From contig CAZMVU010000174.1 in NCBI GenBank assembly GCA_964569295.1, forward strand, positions 1 through 10,540: a DNA stretch of 10,540 nt. The letters are read 5' to 3'. Both the position numbers and the translations under genes were made by a program. Each line of letters opens with the position of its first letter. The stretch's first letter is position 1. Source of the DNA: CAZMVU01 sp964569295 (GTDB lineage Bacteria > Hydrogenedentota > Hydrogenedentia > Hydrogenedentales > JAGMZX01). Below the pieces are notes generated by a model. That model was not told the DNA's origin and did not search any database. It saw only the letters and a list, made by a program, of their open reading frames with translations. Of this stretch, positions 1-6,589 are shown piece by piece.

Positions 1-250
1 TGAGCAGGCCACTTGGGCTGGAGGCCACGGGGCTCTTTTCTCCCGGCTTGCGCGACAGCGTCTACCCACGGCCTTTGCGGGAAAAGCGGTGGCAAGCCAC
101 CGCACTCCAAAGGGCGCACACATCGTGACTCATAGAAACAGCGGGTGAGCCAGAACCGCTACCCGCGCTAATACCAGGGAGTTGTATGACGTATGGGAAA
201 CGGCTCACGGCAATCGGCTAAAGAATTACAAAACCCCAAGACAGCGGTTG
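1..250. other. Intergenic region with no recognisable gene
   Basis: I see no credible coding region or RNA gene here. A long open frame running into the downstream response regulator starts at a TTG at 182. Its first 91 residues are low-complexity and Arg-rich, resemble no family I know, and precede the promoter found at 389-417, so I treat them as untranslated. The stretch holds a perfect palindrome at 86-103, listed separately. It also has a short AGGCCAC direct repeat (6-12 and 22-28), which is probably chance. Any upstream gene would have to end at or before the window edge. Confidence 0.6.
82..111. repeat. Palindromic intergenic repeat (REP-like)
   Basis: Positions 86-103 read GCGGTGGCAAGCCACCGC, two perfect 8-base arms around AA. 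They are flanked by AAAA on the left and ACTCCAAA on the right. From memory, palindromes of this kind (GCGGTGGC or GCGGCGGC arms followed by ACTCCAA) are dispersed between genes in Planctomycetes/Verrucomicrobia-type genomes. Only one copy lies in this window, so repeat status is inferred. No T-run follows on either strand, so it is not a standard intrinsic terminator. Confidence 0.5.
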
Positions 251-384
251 GGAAAATGGGGACAGAACCAACCGAGCGGGTCGTCAGTTGAGGCGTGTTA
301 TTGGCGCATCTGCCGGCGGGTTCAGGTAGCACACGGCCGTGGCGGTATGACTTCGCGAGCGCGTGGGCTGTCCCCGATTTTTCC
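251..384. mobile_element. Possible miniature inverted-repeat element or REP/RAYT relic
   Basis: The left end (251-265) reads GGAAAATGGGGACAG. The right end (368-384), read on the other strand, is GGAAAAATCGGGGACAG. The two match over 15 bases apart from single-base insertions in the A-run and after the T, and they point outward from a 134-bp non-coding segment. A second inverted repeat is nested at the left end: CGGTTGG at 245-251 pairs with CCAACCG at 268-274. From memory, AAAATGGGGACAG-type sequences commonly bound IS200-like/REP-associated transposase elements. No transposase is present, so this would be a non-autonomous or decayed copy. Target-site duplications are not evident. Confidence 0.4.
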
Positions 385-388
385 GGTC

Positions 389-417
389 TTGCGAACGGGG
401 CGCGCAGCGCTTATAGT
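389..417 (+). promoter_or_regulatory. Sigma70-type promoter for the response regulator
   Basis: A TTGCGA -35 box (389-394) and a TATAGT -10 box (412-417) are separated by exactly 17 bases. Transcription would start near 424 and give a leader of about 30 nt before the ATG at 455, with a G-rich Shine-Dalgarno-like stretch (GGGGGTGG, 436-443). The promoter lies inside the longer TTG-initiated frame and so supports the shorter protein start. The -35 box begins five bases after the putative inverted-repeat element. Confidence 0.6.
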
Positions 418-454
418 GTTTGGAGTGTACAACCTGGGGGTGGCGCACAAACTC

Positions 455-877
455 ATGACACGACCTGCAGACAACGCCCAATCCGGCAGGCCGCGCGTGG
501 CGGTTATTGACGATGACCCGGATCAGCTTGAGTTTTACCGGCTGCTGCTCGAGCCGGAAGGCTATGTGGTGGACGCCTTTGCCGGGCGTGATGCCGCCCT
601 CAACGCCTTCGCCGCGACACCGCCGGATCTCATCGTGACGGATCTCATGATGGAAACGCTGGACGCTGGGTTTTCTTTTGCACGCACCCTGCGCAACGAC
701 GAGCGCTTGCGTGCGGCGCCTATCATCCTGGTGACGGCCGTCGGCAGCCAGCGCGGGTTCGACTTCGCGCCGCGCAATGCCGAAGAATTGCAAAACATGC
801 AGGTGGATGCCTTCCTGCGGAAACCTATCGAACCGGCCGATCTCCTGCACACCATCGAGGATCTGCTCCGCCGCTGA
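455..877 (+). CDS. Single-domain response regulator (CheY-like receiver)
   Basis: A 140-residue protein consisting only of a receiver domain, expected to be cytoplasmic and phosphorylated by a sensor kinase. Visible receiver residues are the acidic cluster D19-D20-D21 after the first strand, the phosphoacceptor D63 in the motif IVTDLMM, the switch threonine T94 in ILVTA, and K123 in FLRKP. There is no DNA-binding or enzymatic output domain, so it must act by protein contact or in a phosphorelay. T94 to K123 spans 29 residues compared with 22 in CheY, so the beta4-alpha4-beta5 segment is enlarged (roughly residues 97-118, containing RGFDFAPRNAEEL). I chose the ATG at 455 because a good promoter lies immediately upstream at 389-417; an in-frame TTG at 182 would add 91 implausible residues. 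No kinase gene is adjacent. It ends 17 bp from the convergent glpQ-like gene. Confidence 0.85.
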   Translation: MTRPADNAQSGRPRVAVIDDDPDQLEFYRLLLEPEGYVVDAFAGRDAALNAFAATPPDLIVTDLMMETLDAGFSFARTLRNDERLRAAPIILVTAVGSQRGFDFAPRNAEELQNMQVDAFLRKPIEPADLLHTIEDLLRR

Positions 878-894
878 AGCCTTGCGAAGCGCGG

Positions 895-1860
895 CTACGG
901 CGCCGGGGCAGTGCTCCAATCCTGCGCATCGATAAATGCGCGGGTGTGATCGGTGAAATCAGTGAAGGCGCCATCCGCCCCATGCACGACGAACAAGGTG
1001 TGCATCTCTTCGGCGAAGTCCGCGAATGCGCCGGGCACACTGTCCGCACGCAGGGTGTAGGGGTGCACATCGAGGCCGCGGGCATGGGCGCGCGTGACGA
1101 TACCGGGGTCCTTGTACACCCGGCCTTTGTCAGGCCCGATGCCCTGTGCGTAAGCGGCAATGGCATCGAGTCCGTCCGCCGAGACCACCTGGTCGAATAC
1201 CTTGCCGCCGCCGACCAGCGCGATCATGGGGGCGCGCACGCCGAATGCATCGCGCAGTTTTTTCAATACGCGGTGTTCGAAACACTGGATGAAGATGGGC
1301 GCATCGGCCTTGTCGTAGCCATATTGGCGCAGGGTCTTCACGAAGGGGGTGAGCATGTCGCGCCCTTCGCGTTTGTGCCAGCTCGGTTGCTTCAACTCCG
1401 GGTAGATGCCGGCCGTGCGGCCAGTTGTCTTGTTCAGTCCTTGGACCAGCTCGATCACCTCGACAAACGTGGGGACGCAAAACGCGGCATCGCCCATGGG
1501 AAACCGGTTCGGGAGGCGTTCGTGCACGGCCAGCGACTTCAGCTCGGCCAGGGTGAAGTCGGCGGCGTACCACTTGCCATCATCGCGCGCCCGGTCCGGG
1601 AAACGCATCTCGACCTCGGTCGTACTTTCAAGGTGGATGTCGTGCAGCGCCACAAGCACATCATCCTTTGTGAGCACGAGGTCCGGCTCGATGAAGTCGG
1701 CGCCGAGGGCATGGGCATAGGCATAGGCCTCGAGGGTGTGCTCGGGCAGGTAGCCGCTGGCGCCGCGGTGCGCGATGACCACGGGCTCGGCGGTTGCGGC
1801 CATGCTGCAACACAGGGCGGCCAAGACAACGAGAAGCGCGGGAACACGCCGTGTATGCAT
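895..1860 (-). CDS. glpQ: Periplasmic glycerophosphodiester phosphodiesterase
   Basis: A 321-residue GDPD-family enzyme that would hydrolyse glycerophosphodiesters (deacylated phospholipids) to glycerol-3-phosphate and an alcohol. Residues 1-24 form a Sec signal peptide: MHTRR, a hydrophobic core, then an A-T-A/E cleavage site at 24/25. The cysteines at 17-18 do not fit a lipobox. The mature protein opens with HRGASGYLPEHT. Catalytic residues are H31 and H73, with metal ligands E58 and D60 in FIEPDLV and E155 in YPELK. The match to E. coli GlpQ runs well beyond the core (TKDD, LHD, RFPDRARDDGK, DFTLAE-KSL), so this is GlpQ-type and not the cytoplasmic UgpQ type. The start at 1860 is fixed by AAGGAG seven bases upstream (1868-1873); a start 26 codons earlier would bury the signal peptide. 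It lies 147 bp downstream of the GH13 gene on the same strand. No glpT transporter is in view. Confidence 0.93.
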   Translation of the reverse strand: MHTRRVPALLVVLAALCCSMAATAEPVVIAHRGASGYLPEHTLEAYAYAHALGADFIEPDLVLTKDDVLVALHDIHLESTTEVEMRFPDRARDDGKWYAADFTLAELKSLAVHERLPNRFPMGDAAFCVPTFVEVIELVQGLNKTTGRTAGIYPELKQPSWHKREGRDMLTPFVKTLRQYGYDKADAPIFIQCFEHRVLKKLRDAFGVRAPMIALVGGGKVFDQVVSADGLDAIAAYAQGIGPDKGRVYKDPGIVTRAHARGLDVHPYTLRADSVPGAFADFAEEMHTLFVVHGADGAFTDFTDHTRAFIDAQDWSTAPAP

Positions 1861-2007
1861 GACGAAACTCCTTGTGATAAGAAAATGCGCGATGGTTTTC
1901 TGGTCCAAAGCCCACACCGCCCGGGTACGCTTTTGCACGGGCGCACTGTCACGGCCGCTGCGGCCTAATCGTTCCGGCGTTTGTGTTCGAAAGCGTGGGC
2001 GGCGGCC
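1861..2007 (-). other. Spacer between the GH13 gene and glpQ
   Basis: 147 bp upstream of glpQ. It holds the AAGGAG ribosome-binding site (1868-1873) and a compact GGCCGC-A-GCGGCC inverted repeat (1953-1965) that has no following T-run on the minus strand, so it is only a weak terminator candidate for the GH13 gene. I find no convincing -35/-10 pair. Either glpQ has a weak promoter here or it is read through from the gene upstream. Confidence 0.5.
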
Positions 2008-5000
2008 CTATTTCAGCGCGTCGAGCGTGTGGTAGACATCATAACCCGCATCCGCCGTGGCCTCGAGGATTTCCTGCAAGTCCTCGTAGGCCTGCTCGAT
2101 GGCGTCGCGCGCCCCTGCCGCATCCTGCGTTGCCAGACACGTGAGTGCGAAGGTGAGCAGAAGCAGACCGGTGAGCTGCTCGAAGAGCTCCTTGTTCATG
2201 TAGACCCGGCCGCCCCAATGGTTCATGCCCAGCGCACGCTGCACCGCCGTGTCCTTGAACAGGCGGCTGAGCCCCTGTCCCCAAGGCGCCCCCGGCAATG
2301 TGCCGGGCAACCGGCCATGCGCCACACACGCCTTTACGATGCAGGCATCGATCATGGCCCGGTGGTGGTCTCCGTCCATCTCCTGGAACGCGTGGGTCAG
2401 CGCTTTGGTCAGGAACCACTCCCGCATCCAGTTGGCGCTGATGGCGGTTTCGTCGAACTCCTGGCCGTTCGTCTCCGGCTTGGCGACACGGCCAATACGG
2501 CGCAGCAGACTCCAGAGAATCGGGATACGCCGGCTGCGCAACAGGCGAATCTCCCCCGCGCGGTGCGCTTGCCGCGCTACCGCTTCGCTTGGCACGGCGG
2601 GGCCGGCTTCGGCGGGCGTTTGCGCCGGGGTGTTCTCCGCCGGTGACGCATCGAGCGGCGCCAGATTCCCGAGGTACGCCGTGATCTCGGGGTCGAGTTC
2701 CAGCTCGGCGAGCACCTCGCGCAGGCGGTTGATACGCTCCACTTCCGTGCGCCAGTCCTCGAGAATGCTCGTGGCCCGCGGCCGCCGCCCGATCTTGTCG
2801 CCCACGGCCTCGAGGAACTCGGTGAAGTAGGCCTCGAACCGCGCCATGGCGCCAGTGTCCGGTTCCGGGGCGAGTATCTTATTGAGCAGATCGCCGCTGA
2901 GGGCTTGCCGGAAAGGATCGAGTATGGGCGCGAGCACGAGTTCCTGGTACGCAGCCTCCATGCTCGGTACGCCGCGGCTGCCGATCGTGCTGTGCAGCGT
3001 GGCCCACGACAGATCCTGGTCGCGTATGGCCGTACAATCGAGCAAGGCGAAGTACTGGTATCCCTGCAACTCGAGGGTAAGGCCGTACTGCGCGATATCC
3101 CGCGCATGGTGCAGGTACTCGAGGCCGCTGCGGTGGTCACGGAAGATGTAGTACACGTCATCCGCCACATCGAGGGCGAGCGCTTCCACGAGCGAGCGGT
3201 GCATGAACGACTGCGATTCGGCCGTGCCCACGTTGATCGCCGTGGATAGCTGCACCCGGCCGCGCGTGTACTGATAGGCGTTGTTATACACGATGAGCGC
3301 GCGCTCGTGGGCCGTGCCGTTGACGTAGGCGAACACATTTTCGTCCACGGAGCCCTCGGGCGTCACGAAGTCGAAGAAGGTGAAGTTTTCCGCACCGGAA
3401 AAGAGGTGGCGGCGGCGCATCAGCGGGAAGATTTCCTGCTCATGCCGCCAGATAAGGTGCTGATCCGGCTGTTCGTCCCAGTAGGCGCGGCGGTACTCCA
3501 TGCCGTACTTCTCGGTATACCCCTCGATCTGTCCGTGGCCCAGCATGGGCAGCCCCGGTAGCGTGACCAGGAGCATGGCACAGCCGAAGTATTTGTCGCC
3601 CTTACCGAACTGCTCGACAGCCGTGAGTTCATCGGGGTTGTTCATGAAATTCACGAACCGCTGCAGAATCTGGGGCGCATACTCGAGCACATTCTTGAGT
3701 GTCTGGCGGTACTTCGCGTTCTCCTCCATCTTGAGCATGTTCATGAACGCGCTGTTGTACACCCGGTGCATGCCCAGCGTGCGCACGAAATAGCCTTCCA
3801 TGAGCCAGAAGGCCTCCGCCAGCAGGAGGGTGTCCGGCGCCTCCTGCGCCACGCGGTCGACCACTTCGCGCCAGAACTCCTTCGGGAAGACCTCATCGAA
3901 CTGGGCCTGCGACATGCCATGCTCGCTTCGGCTCGGCACACTCCCCTCGTCGCCCGACTTCGGGAACCACAGGCGTTGATAATGCTTCTTGGCAAGGGTC
4001 ATGGCGGCATCGAACCGGATGACCGAGAACTTGCGCGCCACGTGCAGGATCGTGTTGACTACCGCCTCGCGCACCTCGGGGATCAGGAAATTGAGCTGCG
4101 CCGTGTCGTTCCAGGGCATCGAGGTGCCATCGTTACCGTGGTAGATGAAGCGCGTGTCGCCCGTCTGGTTGTCCCGCCGCAGGAAGACCACCGCCGCATC
4201 CGCGTGGGTCCAGTAGCCGTCTTCGATCTGCACGGTGATCCGATCGTCCGGCGAGAGGTCTGGGCCGGTGTACTGGTAGTTCGGATAAGGCGGATAGGGA
4301 AGCTGAATGAACCAGTCGGGGTGTTCCATGACCCACCGCGAGTAAATACCCACATGGTTCGGCACCATATCAGAAGCCAGGCGGATGCCGCGTTTCCAGG
4401 CACGCTCACGCAGGTCCTGATAGGCCGCGTCGCCGCCGAGATCCTCCGCGATCACGTAGTCATAGAGCGAATAGGCGGAAGCCACCGCTTCGGGATTGCC
4501 CATCATCTGCTTGATCTCGCGCGAGACCACCGAGCGTTCCCAGAGCCCGATGAGCCACAACCCCGTGATCCCCCAGCGCGCAAGCTGATCCAGTTCCGCC
4601 TCGGGCACCTGGTCCAAACGGTAGATATTGCGCTGGTACTTCTTCGAGAGCTGGTCCAGCCAGACGTAGGTCGTCTTGGCGATGAGCACCAGGTTAGGCA
4701 TCCAGTCGCGGTCGATGCTGAAGTTCTCGATTTCCGGGTAACCCCCGATACCCTCGTCGAACTCGAGCACTTGCGGCTCGCCCGGCCCCAGCCCGCGCCA
4801 CGTGGTCTCTTCCTTGATAATGCCCCGGGTTACCGAAAGGCGCTCGAGCAGCGCTTCGGGCAGGAGATCGCGCCAGTACCGACGGATGTACTCGAGTTGC
4901 GCCTCGATATTTTCGGGGCACTCGTCAATGTGTCGGCGCAGAGCGCGTATGAGCGGCATGTTCAACTCGGGCAGGGGCGGCTGGTGGTCGAAGAACGCCT

Positions 5001-5598
5001 CAATCCCCTGCACAAGTTCTTCATAGGGCGTCTCCAGGCGCATGGGGCGGTCGTCGTACAGCTCGTGGTAGGGCTTCATGGCCGGGTTCAACATGTTCAA
5101 GTACAGCAGGATGCACTCACGCACGGCCACTTCCCGGTTTGATAGGTTGCCCGTGTGCCCCGCGAGGTACGCCGCCTCGTCATACTGCGCTTCCCGCACG
5201 CGTTGCGGCGTGTAGCGATGAACGAAGGCCGGCAGCGGCAGGTCCTCGATCGCCGGGCCCGATCGCTCCCGAATCCACGCGAGCCCCTTCGCCAGGATGC
5301 CCGGCTGCTCCTCCTCGCAGTACCAGGTCACAAGGTAGCGCAGAATGTCCGTGAGCAGGCCCATCGCCAGCAACTCACCCGTGCGCACGGGCTTCACACC
5401 CGGCTTGCCGAAATCACGCGCCCGGTTCATGCGGTCCGCGAGGCTGCGGATGACGTAGACCTGCCCCGCCATGGCACCCTCGCGCTGGGCCGGCTGGCGC
5501 AGTCCGCTGAGGTCATAGCGCTGCCACGCCTCGCGGGAAAAGTGAAAGCCGTACGGGTAATCTTCGTGGGATAAGTCTTCGGGCAACGACTTGGCCAT
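2008..5598 (-). CDS. Large intracellular GH13 alpha-amylase-superfamily protein
   Basis: A 1196-residue protein with no signal peptide, so probably cytoplasmic and acting on alpha-glucans; the substrate cannot be read from the sequence. Residues 1-300 are mostly helical and belong to no family I recognise. The GH13 barrel runs from about 300 to 700 and carries all four GH13 regions: I, D410-M-V-P-N-H415; II, R528-F-D530 (nucleophile); III, E595 in LLLAEAFW (acid/base); IV, N654-P-D656-E. The usual histidine of region IV is replaced by proline, as in the NTPD motif of GlgE-type maltosyltransferases. The following LPGLPMLGHGQ is typical GH13. A beta-rich domain follows (about 740-855), then a helical segment (about 870-975), a Pro/Ala/Glu linker (about 978-1007) and a C-terminal module (about 1008-1196) containing a short hydrophobic stretch near 1140-1157. 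The start at 5598 has GGAG five bases upstream; an in-frame start 26 codons earlier lacks support. Whether it is a hydrolase or a transferase is open. Confidence 0.85.
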   Translation of the reverse strand: MAKSLPEDLSHEDYPYGFHFSREAWQRYDLSGLRQPAQREGAMAGQVYVIRSLADRMNRARDFGKPGVKPVRTGELLAMGLLTDILRYLVTWYCEEEQPGILAKGLAWIRERSGPAIEDLPLPAFVHRYTPQRVREAQYDEAAYLAGHTGNLSNREVAVRECILLYLNMLNPAMKPYHELYDDRPMRLETPYEELVQGIEAFFDHQPPLPELNMPLIRALRRHIDECPENIEAQLEYIRRYWRDLLPEALLERLSVTRGIIKEETTWRGLGPGEPQVLEFDEGIGGYPEIENFSIDRDWMPNLVLIAKTTYVWLDQLSKKYQRNIYRLDQVPEAELDQLARWGITGLWLIGLWERSVVSREIKQMMGNPEAVASAYSLYDYVIAEDLGGDAAYQDLRERAWKRGIRLASDMVPNHVGIYSRWVMEHPDWFIQLPYPPYPNYQYTGPDLSPDDRITVQIEDGYWTHADAAVVFLRRDNQTGDTRFIYHGNDGTSMPWNDTAQLNFLIPEVREAVVNTILHVARKFSVIRFDAAMTLAKKHYQRLWFPKSGDEGSVPSRSEHGMSQAQFDEVFPKEFWREVVDRVAQEAPDTLLLAEAFWLMEGYFVRTLGMHRVYNSAFMNMLKMEENAKYRQTLKNVLEYAPQILQRFVNFMNNPDELTAVEQFGKGDKYFGCAMLLVTLPGLPMLGHGQIEGYTEKYGMEYRRAYWDEQPDQHLIWRHEQEIFPLMRRRHLFSGAENFTFFDFVTPEGSVDENVFAYVNGTAHERALIVYNNAYQYTRGRVQLSTAINVGTAESQSFMHRSLVEALALDVADDVYYIFRDHRSGLEYLHHARDIAQYGLTLELQGYQYFALLDCTAIRDQDLSWATLHSTIGSRGVPSMEAAYQELVLAPILDPFRQALSGDLLNKILAPEPDTGAMARFEAYFTEFLEAVGDKIGRRPRATSILEDWRTEVERINRLREVLAELELDPEITAYLGNLAPLDASPAENTPAQTPAEAGPAVPSEAVARQAHRAGEIRLLRSRRIPILWSLLRRIGRVAKPETNGQEFDETAISANWMREWFLTKALTHAFQEMDGDHHRAMIDACIVKACVAHGRLPGTLPGAPWGQGLSRLFKDTAVQRALGMNHWGGRVYMNKELFEQLTGLLLLTFALTCLATQDAAGARDAIEQAYEDLQEILEATADAGYDVYHTLDALK

Positions 5599-5961
5599 GG
5601 GTGCTCCGTTTTCTTGTACCGTTGTATTGCGCATCCGGTGGGGCAGCGCCCGGCGGACGCCCGGCCACCACGCCATGCGGGATAGCCCGGCCGGGAAGCG
5701 CGGTGCGGAATGAACGCGCGGAACGGCGCACGCACATGCACTAAACGCACCGGTTAAACGAGGTTCGTCACTCTATCGGCGAGAACCGGCGGTTGACGCG
5801 GTGCCCGGCGCCGTCCGGGAGCCATGCGCCATGCCATTGCTGAAGCCGCGGCCCGGCCGTGTGCCATAACCCGCAACATACACGCAGAATACACAATCAC
5901 GGCCCGGCAATGCGAATACCGCGCTCCGCAGAACGGGGTGGGGTACGCACCGCCGTCTGTG
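5599..5961. other. Divergent intergenic region
   Basis: This separates the leftward GH13 gene from the rightward sulfotransferase gene and should hold both promoters. On the minus strand I see only the GGAG site (5604-5607) and no strong -35/-10 pair. It contains a perfect 10-base palindrome, CCCGGCCGGG, at 5686-5695, and a small hairpin with CCCGG at 5804-5808 and CCGGG at 5815-5819. Both are of a kind that GC-rich DNA produces readily. A TTGACG at 5793-5798 has no matching -10 box. A long minus-strand open frame covers part of this region but is the antisense of the sulfotransferase gene and is not called. Confidence 0.5.
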
Positions 5962-5981
5962 TATAATGCCGGGCGGAAGGG
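5962..5981 (+). promoter_or_regulatory. TATAAT -10 box and ribosome-binding site
   Basis: A perfect TATAAT (5962-5967) lies 20 bases before the ATG at 5988, preceded by TGTG. No good -35 hexamer sits 16-18 bases upstream (TGGGGT at best). Transcription would start near 5974, just before the GGAAGGG Shine-Dalgarno (5975-5981), which is six bases from the ATG. The leader would be very short, about 14 nt. Confidence 0.5.
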
Positions 5982-5987
5982 AACCAC

Positions 5988-6560
5988 ATGCCGTTCATGC
6001 GGAATACCAGCGTCATCGTTTCCGGGCTGCCGCGCGCGGGCACCTCGATGCTCATGCGCATGCTCGCGGCGGGCGGGATGCCCCTGCTCACCGGCGAACA
6101 CCGCACCGCCGACGCGGATAACCCCCACGGCTATTTCGAGTATGCGCCCGTGAAGCGGCTGCGCGATGATGCCTCCTGGCTGCCCGAGGCCCGCGGCAAG
6201 GCGGTAAAGGTCATCTCCTTCCTGCTGCCGCACCTGCCGCCGGACGAAGACTACCGGCTGATCTACCTGCGGCGCGCCATCCCCGAGGTGGTCGCCAGTC
6301 AGCGGATTATGCTCGAACGCCAGGGCATCGATCCCGGTGACGATCCACGCACCGCCGCGCTCCTCGAAAAGCATGTGCGCCATATGGAAGCGTGGATTCC
6401 GGCGCAGGGCCATTTTGCGTGTCTCATGCTCGAACACCGCGCGGTCATCGAAAAACCGCAGCATGCTGCGGCGGTTATCAACGATTTCCTCGGCCGCGGC
6501 CTCGATGTGGCTTCCATGACCGCCGCCGTCGATCCCGCGCTCCACCGTAATCATTATTAG
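5988..6560 (+). CDS. Compact sulfotransferase-like P-loop protein
   Basis: A 190-residue protein resembling the PAPS-dependent sulfotransferase fold. The N-terminal strand and loop V-S-G-L-P15-R-A-G-T-S-M-L match the 5'-phosphosulfate-binding loop (consensus G-x-P-R-S-G-T-S). Downstream, LIYLRRAIPEVVASQ supplies an Arg (R95/R96) and S104. R96 to S104 is eight residues, the spacing of the 3'-phosphate-binding Arg-Ser pair in classical sulfotransferases. Between them, NPHGYFEY and GKAVKVIS resemble a family of short bacterial sulfotransferase-like proteins that I know only as uncharacterised. At 190 residues it is shorter than typical sulfotransferases (about 250-300). The acceptor is unknown and activity is not assured. 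The start at 5988 is set by GGAAGGG six bases upstream; a second ATG at 5997 is less well placed. It has no signal peptide, so it is cytoplasmic. The gene is followed after 29 nt by the GH97 gene on the same strand. Confidence 0.7.
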   Translation: MPFMRNTSVIVSGLPRAGTSMLMRMLAAGGMPLLTGEHRTADADNPHGYFEYAPVKRLRDDASWLPEARGKAVKVISFLLPHLPPDEDYRLIYLRRAIPEVVASQRIMLERQGIDPGDDPRTAALLEKHVRHMEAWIPAQGHFACLMLEHRAVIEKPQHAAAVINDFLGRGLDVASMTAAVDPALHRNHY

Positions 6561-6589
6561 ACAGACATCGAAAAGTGGGAGGTAAAATC

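Noticed and set aside
182..454. A 91-residue N-terminal extension of the response regulator from a TTG start
   Set aside because: A well-spaced promoter (389-417) lies inside it, the residues resemble no domain, and the ATG at 455 gives a normal receiver length.
1875..1912. Promoter for glpQ on the minus strand using TTGGAC as the -35 box
   Set aside because: The downstream AT-rich candidates are 15 or 22 bases away and match the -10 consensus poorly.
946..1968. Long plus-strand open frame of 340 codons opposite glpQ
   Set aside because: It is the antisense of a clearly recognisable GDPD gene in GC-rich DNA, and its translation shows no family motifs.
2274..2281. A CTGTCCCC match to the inverted ends of the 251-384 element
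   Set aside because: It lies in the coding sequence of the GH13 gene without the flanking AT-rich part of the end sequence, so it is probably chance.
3766..5142. Long plus-strand open frame of 458 codons opposite the GH13 gene
   Set aside because: It is the antisense of the catalytic core of the GH13 gene, with His- and Arg-rich shadow composition and no domain features.
5754..6554. Minus-strand open frame of 266 codons covering the divergent region and the sulfotransferase gene
   Set aside because: Its translation is non-descript, while the plus strand has a P-loop motif, a ribosome-binding site and a TATAAT box.
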